This document shows positions 19,549-27,639 of a stretch of DNA of 39,494 nt, piece by piece (positions within the stretch are counted from its first letter, which is position 1; the number at the start of each line of letters is the position of its first letter). Under the pieces are notes generated by a model. The model saw only the letters and a list, made by a program, of their open reading frames with translations. It was not told the origin of the DNA and made no database searches. Location of the stretch: positions 1-39,494 of the forward strand of contig SVEB01000078.1 of the NCBI GenBank assembly GCA_015057635.1. Reading direction: 5' to 3'. Made by a program: the position numbers and the translations under genes. This stretch comes from Lachnospiraceae bacterium. GTDB lineage: Bacteria > Bacillota > Clostridia > Lachnospirales > Lachnospiraceae.

Positions 19549-20514
19549 TTGGAAAAGCAAAAGCAAGCCAATAAGCAGAATAAACAAAAGCTTATTCGAG
19601 GCAGACATGGTAGGTATTATTACCTTAAGAGAGACTGGCAACTCTATTTATTACTTTTAGTTCCATTACTTTTTGTCATTATATTCAATTTTGCTGCATA
19701 TCCGGGTTTACGAATGGCATTTATGAATTACAAGCCGGCAAAAGGATATGCTGGAAGTGAATGGGTAGGGTTAGAGATTTTCCACAAGATTTTTAAAGAT
19801 GCAGATTTCCTTCGTGCTTTAAAAAATTCCATTGTATTTAACTTGTTGGATCTCGTGATCGGATTCCCAGTACCAATTATTTTAGCAGTACTTTTAAACG
19901 AACTTCGTTTTACAAAATTCAAGAAAGTAACACAGACTATTCTTTATTTACCACATTTCCTATCCTGGGTTATCGTAGCAAGCGTTGCTTATACTTTATT
20001 CAAACCAGAAACAGGTCTTGTGAACATTCTTCTTAGAAATGCAGGTGTGATTGAACAGGGTGTTCCGTTCCTGACAGAAAAGTGGCATTGGGCTGTTACG
20101 TATCTGTTAATCGGCGTATGGCAGGGAATGGGCTGGAGCTCCATTATTTATTTAGCAGCAATCACAGGTATTAACGGCGAATATTATGAAGCCGCAACGG
20201 TAGATGGTGCAAACAGATGGCAGAAGATCTGGCACATCACACTTCCAGGAATCAGAAGTACTACTGTAACATTATTAATTATGAACTTAGGACGTATTAT
20301 GGGAAGTAACTTCGAACGTCTGGATTCCTTCGGAAATACACAGGTTAAAGATTTCCAGTATCAGTTCGCAATCTATATTTATGAAAAAGGTCTTAGCTCC
20401 GGTAACTTTAGCCGTGCAACAGCAGTAGGTTTGTTCCAGTCACTTGTTGGACTTGGACTTGTACTTTTAGCTGACAGGTTTGCAAAGAAACTTGGCGAAG
20501 ACGGATTAATATAA
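19549..20514 (+). CDS. Oligosaccharide ABC transporter permease (LplB type)
   Basis: A 321-residue membrane permease of the CUT1/LplB family, with six predicted helices. A basic N-terminal tail (residues 1-28) precedes TM1 (YLLLLVPLLFVIIFNFAAYPG). The cytoplasmic EAA loop that binds the ATPase is EAATVDGANRWQKIWHITLPG, from residue 214. It starts at TTG 19549 with GGGGGTG at 19537-19543 six bases upstream; no ATG is well placed. A second permease gene begins 13 bases after its stop. No ATPase gene is in the locus, so a shared MsmK/UgpC-type ATPase encoded elsewhere is expected. Its codon use is biased towards a small codon set, as in highly expressed genes. The neighbouring GH112 and GH105 point to pectin-derived oligosaccharides as cargo. 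Confidence 0.92.
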   Translation: MEKQKQANKQNKQKLIRGRHGRYYYLKRDWQLYLLLLVPLLFVIIFNFAAYPGLRMAFMNYKPAKGYAGSEWVGLEIFHKIFKDADFLRALKNSIVFNLLDLVIGFPVPIILAVLLNELRFTKFKKVTQTILYLPHFLSWVIVASVAYTLFKPETGLVNILLRNAGVIEQGVPFLTEKWHWAVTYLLIGVWQGMGWSSIIYLAAITGINGEYYEAATVDGANRWQKIWHITLPGIRSTTVTLLIMNLGRIMGSNFERLDSFGNTQVKDFQYQFAIYIYEKGLSSGNFSRATAVGLFQSLVGLGLVLLADRFAKKLGEDGLI

Positions 20515-20527
20515 GGGGGTGACTAAG

Positions 20528-21481
20528 ATGGATGCTACAAATGTAAGTGTAAAACAAACTAACGCAAAAAAGAGAAAGAATTTTGAGCAGGAAGAGGAAA
20601 ATGCAAGATCATTCGGATTAAAGAAATTATACGTCAGCGATGTCGTGATTATGGCAATCTTAGTTATTCTCTGCTTAACATGTATTCTTCCATTTATGCA
20701 TCTGATTGCAAAATCACTGAGTAGTAATTCAGAAGTTCTTGCAAAGAATGTATATCTGTTTCCAAAGGGAATTAATGTAGATGCTTATCGATCCATTTTT
20801 GCAGATGGTCAGCTGACACATTCCATGTTATTTACAGTTTTAGTAACTGTGATTTTCACACTGCTTGGTATGATCGTAACAACTTGTGGAGCATATCCGC
20901 TGTCAAGAAAACGTTTAAAAGGTAGATCATTCTTTTCTGTATTATTAATGTTCCCAATGTACTTTGGTGCTGGTTTGATTCCTGCTTATCTGTTGATGAA
21001 GGATTTACATCTTTTAGATACCATGTGGGTATTAATTCTTCCATTAGTTTTTTCACCATATAACATGCTGATCATGAAGAGTTTCTTACAATCCTCTATC
21101 CCAGACAGCTTGGAAGAAAGTGCATTCTTAGATGGAGCAAGCAATATTACAATTTTATGGAAGATCGTGCTTCCATTATCCAAACCAATTATCGCAACAC
21201 TATGTCTGTTCTATGCAGTCGGCAGATGGAATGCATATGCGGATGCAAAATACTACATAACAACAAAAGCATTACAGCCAATTCAGTACTTATTAAGCAA
21301 CATGGTATTATCTTCAGCTGACAGTTCTGTAAGCTTATCAGAAGCAGCAGAAGTAGTAAGTACACCAGAAGTATATCAGGCAGCTGCTGTTATGTTCGCA
21401 ACAATTCCAATTATGTGTATTTACCCATTTGTTCAGAAGTATTTCGTAAAGGGTGTTATGATCGGTGCCGTAAAGGGCTGA
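20528..21481 (+). CDS. Oligosaccharide ABC transporter permease (LplC/YtcP type)
   Basis: A 317-residue second permease of the CUT1 importer, forming a heterodimer with the preceding product. It has an N-terminal charged segment, then six helices (TM1 VVIMAILVILCLTCILPFMH), an EAA-type loop (LEESAFLDGASNITILWKIVLP) and the family's C-terminal YFVKGVMIGAVKG. ATG 20528 is used because AGGGGG at 20514-20519 sits 8 bases upstream; an in-frame GTG at 20519 overlaps the ribosome site itself. It is followed by a 145-base gap before the binding-protein gene. Confidence 0.92.
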   Translation: MDATNVSVKQTNAKKRKNFEQEEENARSFGLKKLYVSDVVIMAILVILCLTCILPFMHLIAKSLSSNSEVLAKNVYLFPKGINVDAYRSIFADGQLTHSMLFTVLVTVIFTLLGMIVTTCGAYPLSRKRLKGRSFFSVLLMFPMYFGAGLIPAYLLMKDLHLLDTMWVLILPLVFSPYNMLIMKSFLQSSIPDSLEESAFLDGASNITILWKIVLPLSKPIIATLCLFYAVGRWNAYADAKYYITTKALQPIQYLLSNMVLSSADSSVSLSEAAEVVSTPEVYQAAAVMFATIPIMCIYPFVQKYFVKGVMIGAVKG

Positions 21482-21626
21482 TTTAAAGATTACTATAATC
21501 AGGGTAGTTATACTTGAATGATCAAGTGACTATACAGTAAGAGGCGGCTATTCTTTATTACTTTTCATCATTTCAGTAAGAAATGTACGGAATAGTTGCC
21601 ACATTCATTAAAGGAGGAAGTAAGTT

Positions 21627-23378
21627 ATGAAGAAAGATCTTCGAAAAGTTACTGCTATTGCATTGATGGGGACAATGATAGTAGGTATGAGCACAGGATG
21701 TAGCAAGAAAGACGACGCAAAAGACACAGGTTCTGATGCCGTAGCAGCTACAACTGCGCCTAAAGAAGAAACTAAGAGTGACGAAAGTGCGGCAACTTCC
21801 ACACCAGAAGCAACACAGGCTGCAGAAGCAGTTGCAGGTATTGATGGATGGACTCCATTTGCTGACAGGGTAACAATTACAGTTCCAGTTTACGATCGTT
21901 CCAAAGAAGGTTATCCAGCTGTTGATGATAATTACTGGACAAAATGGGTTCAGTCAGAGTTCGGTGACAAATACAATATTGAAGTTCAGTATGTAGCTAT
22001 CCCAAGATCTGATGTTATGACAAAGTACAGCTTATTAATCGCAGCTGAACAGACACCAACCATCCTGATGGAATATGATTATCCAAAGGTAGCTCAGTGG
22101 GCAAATGATGGCGCTATGCAGGTTATCGACTTAGACAAGTTTGCACAGGTAGCACCTACTTATTATAACAAGATGGTTGAGAACAACCAGCTTAATTATA
22201 CCGATATTAACGGGGAAACATACTTCGTATTATCTGAAAGACCATATTACAACACAGGATATACATATGCTTCCTTCGTAAGAAAAGACTGGTTAGATGC
22301 AGTAGGAATGGAAGTTCCAAAGAGCTACGAAGAATACTGCAAGGCTATTGATGCAATTAAGGCAGCAGGTCTTACCGACCAGGCTCCATGTGGTTTAGCA
22401 CTTCCAACAGCAGCTTATGTTGCTAACTTTGCATTCCGTGATTTCCCAGCTAATGAAGAAGAGTGGGCAATGCATTCAAGTCTTGGTACACCAAGCTTAT
22501 CTTGGGAACCAACCTATAAGTTATTAAAGAGACAGAATGCTGAATATAACAAAGGCTACTTCTCAAGTGAATATGACTTAGATGCTGACGGTTCTCAGAT
22601 GAAGACAGACTTCATCAATGGCAAGACATACAGCTACGGCGGATATATGTCAGCTAATGTTGACTGGTTAACTGCTTTCTATGAAAAGAATCCAGATGCA
22701 GAACTTGCAATTGCAAGCAACTATGGTGGTGTAGAAGCTGGTGTTGTTGATCAGCCTACCTTAAGAGCAGATAACCCATTTGGTATGATTGTTGGTTTCA
22801 GTTCCTTAGCAACAGAAGATCAGTTAAAAGCTGCTTGGATGTACATGGAATGGATGAGCCAGGAAGATACTTTATTTACACTTGAAAATGGTATTGAAGG
22901 CGTAACTTATACATTAGATGAGAAAGGCCTTCCAGTTGTTAATGGTGACTATCGTGGTGAAGAAATGTTAAATCATAACTGTAACATTGATATGACATGT
23001 ATCGTACATGCAAGCAAGACAATTGGTACAATTGAAGACAGCATCGCTGCAATCGCTCCACAGGGTCTTCCACAGGATTTCACTCAGGCATTAATCGACA
23101 ACTACTATGAATTAAAAGAAATCGCAGAAAAGGGCTGGGCTTACTCTGATCCAGTATTTGCTGTAGCAATTGATTCTGAAAGTGAATATTCTGCAACATT
23201 ATTATCCTTATGGAAAGAATACTCTGTTGAATTAACAAAATGCAAACCAGAAGAATTCGATGCTTTATACAATGATTTAAGCAAGAAGTTCTTAGATGCA
23301 GGATATCAGGAAGTAATTGATGAAAGATTAGAAGCTTATAAAGCAGGCAACACAACAAAACTTCCAGAACAGAAATAA
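21627..23378 (+). CDS. Extracellular solute-binding lipoprotein of the importer (LplA type)
   Basis: A 583-residue lipoprotein that captures the oligosaccharide outside the cell for the two permeases. The signal peptide (MKKDLRKVTAIALMGTMIVG) ends in lipobox MSTGC, with Cys25 as the lipidated residue. A linker rich in Ala, Thr, Ser and Glu (about 26-75) tethers the domain. The mature part is a two-lobed family 1 binding protein; its length of about 550 residues and the ending YKAGNTTKLPEQK fit the long LplA/YtcQ-like group. Aromatic residues are frequent (WTPFADR, RPYYNTGYTYASF), as expected for sugar stacking. AGGAGG at 21612-21617 precedes the start. Two hairpins follow the stop and may uncouple its expression from the enzymes downstream. 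Confidence 0.93.
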   Translation: MKKDLRKVTAIALMGTMIVGMSTGCSKKDDAKDTGSDAVAATTAPKEETKSDESAATSTPEATQAAEAVAGIDGWTPFADRVTITVPVYDRSKEGYPAVDDNYWTKWVQSEFGDKYNIEVQYVAIPRSDVMTKYSLLIAAEQTPTILMEYDYPKVAQWANDGAMQVIDLDKFAQVAPTYYNKMVENNQLNYTDINGETYFVLSERPYYNTGYTYASFVRKDWLDAVGMEVPKSYEEYCKAIDAIKAAGLTDQAPCGLALPTAAYVANFAFRDFPANEEEWAMHSSLGTPSLSWEPTYKLLKRQNAEYNKGYFSSEYDLDADGSQMKTDFINGKTYSYGGYMSANVDWLTAFYEKNPDAELAIASNYGGVEAGVVDQPTLRADNPFGMIVGFSSLATEDQLKAAWMYMEWMSQEDTLFTLENGIEGVTYTLDEKGLPVVNGDYRGEEMLNHNCNIDMTCIVHASKTIGTIEDSIAAIAPQGLPQDFTQALIDNYYELKEIAEKGWAYSDPVFAVAIDSESEYSATLLSLWKEYSVELTKCKPEEFDALYNDLSKKFLDAGYQEVIDERLEAYKAGNTTKLPEQK

Positions 23379-23387
23379 AGTTTAACA

Positions 23388-23407
23388 GGGGGTGCTTGTC
23401 ACCCCCC
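23388..23407 (+). terminator. GC-rich hairpin after binding-protein gene
   Basis: GGGGGTG (23388-23394) pairs with CACCCCC (23400-23406) around a 5-base loop, followed by ATTTTAATT. Probably a partial terminator or 3'-end stabilising stem between the binding-protein gene and GH112. Confidence 0.6.
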
Positions 23408-23408
23408 A

Positions 23409-23452
23409 TTTTAATTCATAGGGAAGTTTGAGGCACTTCCTATGAATTAAAA
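23409..23452. repeat. Short palindromic hairpin element, copy B
   Basis: TTTTAATTCATAGGGAAG (23409-23426) pairs with CTTCCTATGAATTAAAA (23436-23452) with one bulged G. It resembles copy A at 496-544 in both arms and in the loop (ACTTC), which indicates a shared element rather than chance. No T-run follows on the plus strand. Confidence 0.6.
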
Positions 23453-23533
23453 ACTCTATGAGGGATGCGCATAAAGCATGTGCTTTAGCCCCAAAAAAAC
23501 TTTAAAAAGAATAGATTGGGAGGATAGAACGTA

Positions 23534-25696
23534 ATGTCAAAGGACTTGAATAGCGGCAGTTTTACGTTACCGGGGGAAGCAGGTTACGAGAAGTTAACAT
23601 TAGAGTTAGCAGAGAAATGGGGAGCGGATGTAATCAGGGATAGTGATGGTACTAAATTATCAGACGATTTATTGCATGCTGGTTTTGGCATCTATTCTAC
23701 CATCTGTTTGATCAGAGATCACAATGAATTTGCAAAGAAGAATATGGATACGTTGCAGCAGACTTTCCTGGTTACAAATCCAGAGGTAGCGACATCCGAT
23801 AGCTTATCCATTTCATTATTAGAAGGATTTTTTGAAGAACAGTTTAAAATCAATGATTCAAAAGAAGCAATGAAGTACTGGCAGGTAATGGACCGTACTA
23901 CAAATCGTGAAGTAGAAAAATATCAGTGGAATTATGATGAGACAAGCGGAAATGTTATTATAACAGGAATAAAACCATATCATACCTATACGGTAAGTTT
24001 TATGGCGTATCGAATCTGGGAAGAAATCTCGATGTACAATCATACAACAAATAACTGGGATAAAGAGCATTTGATGCAGATTGATCCGAGATATCCAAAA
24101 GTTCAGGAATATCTTCTTAACTGGATGGAAGAATGGTGCAAGACACATCCTGATACAACCGTTGTTCGTTTTACCTCCATGTTTTATAATTTCGTATGGA
24201 TCTGGGGAAGCAGCATGAGAAATCGTAACCTGTTTTCTGACTGGGCATCCTATGATTTTACCGTGAGTCCAAAGGCATTGGATGAATTCGCTAAGAAGTA
24301 TAAATACTCTCTGACAGCAGAAGATTTTGTAAATCAGGGAAAGTATCACGTAACACATATGCCATCTGATCAAAAGAAGAAAGACTGGATGGAGTTTATT
24401 AATCAGTTTGTAATTCAATTTGGAAAAAAATTAGTTTCTATTGTACATAGATATCAAAAGAAAGCGTATGTTTTCTATGATGACAGCTGGGTGGGCATCG
24501 AACCATATAATGGGAAGTTTGAGGAGTTTGGATTTGATGGCATGATCAAATGTGTATTTAATGGATATGAAGCAAGACTATGCGCAGGCGTTCCGGTAGA
24601 AACACATGAGATTCGACTTCATCCATATCTGTTCCCAGTAGGACTTGGTGGAGCTCCAACCTTTATGAAGGGCGGAAACCCAACATTGGATGCAAAGAAC
24701 TACTGGAAGAATGTAAGAAGAGCTGTTCTTCGTGCGAAGATTGATCGAATCGGTCTTGGCGGATATCTTCATCTTGTACAGGATTTCCCGGATTTTGTGG
24801 AATATATCAGTGAGTTATCTGATGAGTTCCGTTCTATTAAAAAGCTTCATGAAGAAGGCGCACCACTTGTAAAGAAGACTAAGGTGGCAGTTCTTCACAG
24901 CTATGGTTCTATCCGTTCCTGGTCTTTATCCGGACATTTCCATGAAAGCAATGTACATGACCTGATCCATATCAATGAAGCATTATCCGGTTTCCCATTT
25001 GAAGTAAAGTTTATTAACTTTGAAGATGTAAAGAATGGCGCACTGGATGATACGGATGTGGTAATCAATGCAGGCATGGCAGGAAGCGCATGGAGCGGCG
25101 GAGATGCATGGAAGGATGAAGAAGTAGTAACGCTTTTAACCAAATGGGTTTATGAGGGCGGTACATTTATCGGTGTAAATGAACCTTCCGCAGTAAAAGG
25201 CTATGAGACCTATTTTAGAATGGCACCGGTACTTGGAATAGACGAGGATCTTGGTGACCGTGTCAACCATGGAAAGTGGTCTTATGAGATTGAGAAAGAG
25301 GATGGCATCCGCGTAGACGGCACCCATATTAAAGCAAGAGAAAATCGTTATCTGACCGATGGCACTGCTAAGGTGCTTGCTGATGAGAATGGAATTCCAA
25401 CTGTCACAATTTGCGAGAATGGAAAAGGAAAAGGCATCTACTTTGCTTCGTTTGAGACAAATGCAGCAAATAATCGTCTCCTTTTTGACCTGATCTTAAA
25501 AGAGGGCAGTAAGGAAGAAGATGATCTGTATGTTACGGATAACCGTTTTACAGAGTGCAGTTACTATCCTGCAAGCAAGAAGCTTTTAGTGGTTAATAAC
25601 AGCGGGGCAGACCAGACAGCACATGTTAAAACAGCTGTTGGTATAAAGACTGCACAGCTGAAACCTTTTGAAATGGTTACAATTGATGTGGATTAA
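23534..25696 (+). CDS. GH112 beta-galactoside phosphorylase (galactosyl-rhamnose or galacto-N-biose/lacto-N-biose phosphorylase)
   Basis: A 720-residue cytoplasmic inverting phosphorylase that splits a beta-galactoside with phosphate to alpha-galactose 1-phosphate and the free sugar. GH112 hallmarks are the opening GSFTLPGEAGYEKLTLELAE (8-27), GADVIRDSDGTKLS (30-43), MYNHTTNNWDKEH (167-179) and AYVFYDDSWVGIEPY (311-325), where Asp316 or Asp317 is the candidate acid. The TIM barrel runs to about 420, a glutamine-amidotransferase-like domain spans about 440-620, and a beta domain closes the chain. No signal peptide is present. Known activities of the family are galacto-N-biose/lacto-N-biose phosphorylase and D-galactosyl-beta-1,4-L-rhamnose phosphorylase. 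The adjacent GH105 gene favours the latter. AGGA at 23520-23523 lies 10 bases before the ATG. Confidence 0.92.
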   Translation: MSKDLNSGSFTLPGEAGYEKLTLELAEKWGADVIRDSDGTKLSDDLLHAGFGIYSTICLIRDHNEFAKKNMDTLQQTFLVTNPEVATSDSLSISLLEGFFEEQFKINDSKEAMKYWQVMDRTTNREVEKYQWNYDETSGNVIITGIKPYHTYTVSFMAYRIWEEISMYNHTTNNWDKEHLMQIDPRYPKVQEYLLNWMEEWCKTHPDTTVVRFTSMFYNFVWIWGSSMRNRNLFSDWASYDFTVSPKALDEFAKKYKYSLTAEDFVNQGKYHVTHMPSDQKKKDWMEFINQFVIQFGKKLVSIVHRYQKKAYVFYDDSWVGIEPYNGKFEEFGFDGMIKCVFNGYEARLCAGVPVETHEIRLHPYLFPVGLGGAPTFMKGGNPTLDAKNYWKNVRRAVLRAKIDRIGLGGYLHLVQDFPDFVEYISELSDEFRSIKKLHEEGAPLVKKTKVAVLHSYGSIRSWSLSGHFHESNVHDLIHINEALSGFPFEVKFINFEDVKNGALDDTDVVINAGMAGSAWSGGDAWKDEEVVTLLTKWVYEGGTFIGVNEPSAVKGYETYFRMAPVLGIDEDLGDRVNHGKWSYEIEKEDGIRVDGTHIKARENRYLTDGTAKVLADENGIPTVTICENGKGKGIYFASFETNAANNRLLFDLILKEGSKEEDDLYVTDNRFTECSYYPASKKLLVVNNSGADQTAHVKTAVGIKTAQLKPFEMVTIDVD

Positions 25697-25727
25697 TATA
25701 GAATACATAAACAAAAGGAGAGACATT

Positions 25728-26765
25728 ATGTTTCCATTACAGTTAAATGATGAAGAGAAAGCAAAATTAGTTGATACAATTGATGCTGTTGTCCGTAAGA
25801 CGATGGCAATGGATCTGACATGGGACTGGCCATGCGGCGTTGCTTTTCATGGTGTTACAAAGGCATATGAAGTGACAAAGAATGAAGAATATTTAAAGAT
25901 GTTAATTCAGTATGTAGATAATTATATAGAACTCGGTCTTCCATCCTGGAATGTCAATACATGCGCAATGGGACATACGGTATTGACTTTATATCAGGAA
26001 ACAAAGGACGAAAAGTATTTAGATATCATTAAGAGCAAAGTAGAGTATCTTCGCCATGATGCTCTTCGCTTTGGAGATCATGTATTACAGCATACCGTAT
26101 CTTCCAATAATGATTTCCCAGAACAGGCATGGGCTGATACTTTATTTATGGCAGCTTACTTCCTTCTTCGTGCAGGCGTCATGTTTGATGATAAGGAAAT
26201 TATTGAAGATGCTTTGAATCAGTATTACTGGCATATTGAATATCTTCAGGATAAGGCAACAAGCTTATGGTATCATGGATATAATAATGTAAATAAGGAT
26301 CATATGTCCGGATTTTATTGGGGAAGAGCGAATGCATGGGCTGCATATACGATGTCTCAGGTTGGACATACCCTTCCACAGTGCTATCTGTATCCGAAAT
26401 TCATGGATGTTGACTGCTCTTTACGTGATCAGTTAGCGGCGTTAAAACTTCTTCAGACAGAGAATGGTTTATGGAGAACAATACTAGATGATCCGGAATC
26501 TTACGAAGAGGTATCTGCAAGCTGTGGTATTGCAGCAGCTATGGTGGAGAACGGAAATCCACTTCATTTCCCATATATTAAAAAGGCATATGAAGGAATC
26601 ATGAATAATATCACACCGGATGGAAGAGTGGAGAACGTATCCGGCGGAACTGCAGTTATGCGTGATAAAGAAGGATATCGCAATGTTCCAAAGAAATGGA
26701 CCCAGGGCTGGGGACAGGGCCTCGCTCTTACATTCCTTTCCTCCATCTTAAAAAGAGTACAGTAG
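25728..26765 (+). CDS. GH105 unsaturated rhamnogalacturonyl hydrolase (YteR/YesR-like)
   Basis: A 345-residue (alpha/alpha)6-barrel enzyme that hydrates the 4,5-double bond of a terminal unsaturated galacturonic acid, so that the residue is released from rhamnogalacturonan fragments made by lyases. The catalytic Asp is most likely Asp137 in EQAWADTLFMAAYFLL, matching Asp143 of B. subtilis YteR. Other family motifs are MDLTWDWPCGVAFHGV, WGRANAWAAYTMSQ, and GTAVMRDKEGYRNVPKKWTQGWGQG near the end. There is no signal peptide, so it acts in the cytoplasm. AAGGAG at 25715-25720 lies 7 bases before ATG 25728; an upstream in-frame ATG at 25668 falls inside GH112 without a ribosome site. It lies 31 bases after GH112 in the same operon. 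Confidence 0.92.
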   Translation: MFPLQLNDEEKAKLVDTIDAVVRKTMAMDLTWDWPCGVAFHGVTKAYEVTKNEEYLKMLIQYVDNYIELGLPSWNVNTCAMGHTVLTLYQETKDEKYLDIIKSKVEYLRHDALRFGDHVLQHTVSSNNDFPEQAWADTLFMAAYFLLRAGVMFDDKEIIEDALNQYYWHIEYLQDKATSLWYHGYNNVNKDHMSGFYWGRANAWAAYTMSQVGHTLPQCYLYPKFMDVDCSLRDQLAALKLLQTENGLWRTILDDPESYEEVSASCGIAAAMVENGNPLHFPYIKKAYEGIMNNITPDGRVENVSGGTAVMRDKEGYRNVPKKWTQGWGQGLALTFLSSILKRVQ

Positions 26766-26791
26766 AGGACTGATGGAACAGGCGGACTGAC

Positions 26792-27011
26792 GGAACAGGA
26801 ATAGGGCCAGAAGAAAGGCCGGGGTGCGGTGCAGTATCATCCGAATGTTCGGACGCATGAGCGGACAAAAGTCACCCGGTTCTTTGACTATCAGACAGGA
26901 AAACACTGTCTGCTATTCAAAGAACCGGATGGCTTTTGTTCGTCATGAGCCGGACATTCCGGATGATACTACACCGCACCCCGGCCTTCCTTCTGGCCCT
27001 ATTCCTGTTCC
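26792..27011. repeat. Long palindromic repeat, copy 2 (220 bases)
   Basis: Arms of 107 (26792-26898) and 106 bases (26906-27011) are complementary at roughly nine of ten positions, with a few small indels and a 7-base loop. Bases 26820-26855 are identical to 18066-18101 of copy 1. A nested inverted repeat at the centre (GGTTCTTTGACTATCAGACAG and its partner) is unique to this copy. It begins 26 bases after GH105 stops and probably closes that transcript. It has no transposase; the open frames inside are read-through of the palindrome. Confidence 0.88.
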
Positions 27012-27555
27012 TGTTCGGTGCGAAATACAAGTGAATCAGTTTGTTTGTGGGAGGGTTCGTTATGAATTAGGATATTTTCATAGGAGGAAAGCTGGATTTG
27101 CATGTTGTCTTTGGCTGCTATGTGAGTAGGTAAGCAAAAAATCAAATATAAAGTTTGCTGTCTTGAACTAACAGATAGAAAAGATGGAAAAATAAAAGAT
27201 TGTAGAAGGGAAAGAATATAAGAGGTTGGTATAGTTAGAAGAAATTTATAGAATTCTAGCGAAAAAGGTTAGAGTTAATGGATGAGTTTGCAGATCGGTT
27301 ATAAGAATTATAAGAGTTATAGTTTGAAGAACGTATCCAAATTGATTCGAAAGGTTCGGGTGCTTTCTTCAGAGTGTAACTCCTTTTTGTTAGGCTGATA
27401 GGATAGGGGAAGGTGAGTATATTTTTTACAATGCATAAAAAGGAATAATAAAACAAATATACCCAAATATATATGCGTTATTTATAAGTGGAATAAACAG
27501 TGCTAATAAATAAAAAAATAATTTTAAAAACATGAGAAATACGGTAATTTTGATG
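27012..27555 (+). other. Intergenic stretch without recognised genes
   Basis: 544 bases, AT-rich, between the palindromic repeat and the lacI promoter. Only short open frames without ribosome sites were found, and no RNA gene, dyad or promoter that I can support. Confidence 0.55.
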
Positions 27556-27584
27556 TTGACAAATGGGAAATGATAGAATAAGAT
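27556..27584 (+). promoter_or_regulatory. Promoter of the lacI-type / nucleoside operon
   Basis: Perfect TTGACA at 27556-27561, a 17-base spacer and TAAGAT at 27579-27584. Predicted start near 27591 coincides with the operator. Confidence 0.7.
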
Positions 27585-27590
27585 AGGCGC

Positions 27591-27606
27591 GTGGTAACGA
27601 TACCAC
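27591..27606 (+). promoter_or_regulatory. LacI-family operator overlapping the transcription start
   Basis: GTGGTAACGATACCAC is a 16-base near-perfect palindrome with the central CG typical of LacI/GalR operators. It covers the predicted +1 and lies 33 bases before the regulator's start codon, which suggests autorepression of the whole operon. Confidence 0.75.
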
Positions 27607-27639
27607 ATGAACATCATCATTACCAAAAAGGAGGAAATG

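Noticed and set aside
26824..27129. 101-codon open frame across the 220-base palindrome
   Set aside because: It is read-through of the inverted repeat with no ribosome site, and its peptide resembles that from copy 1 because of the shared repeat.
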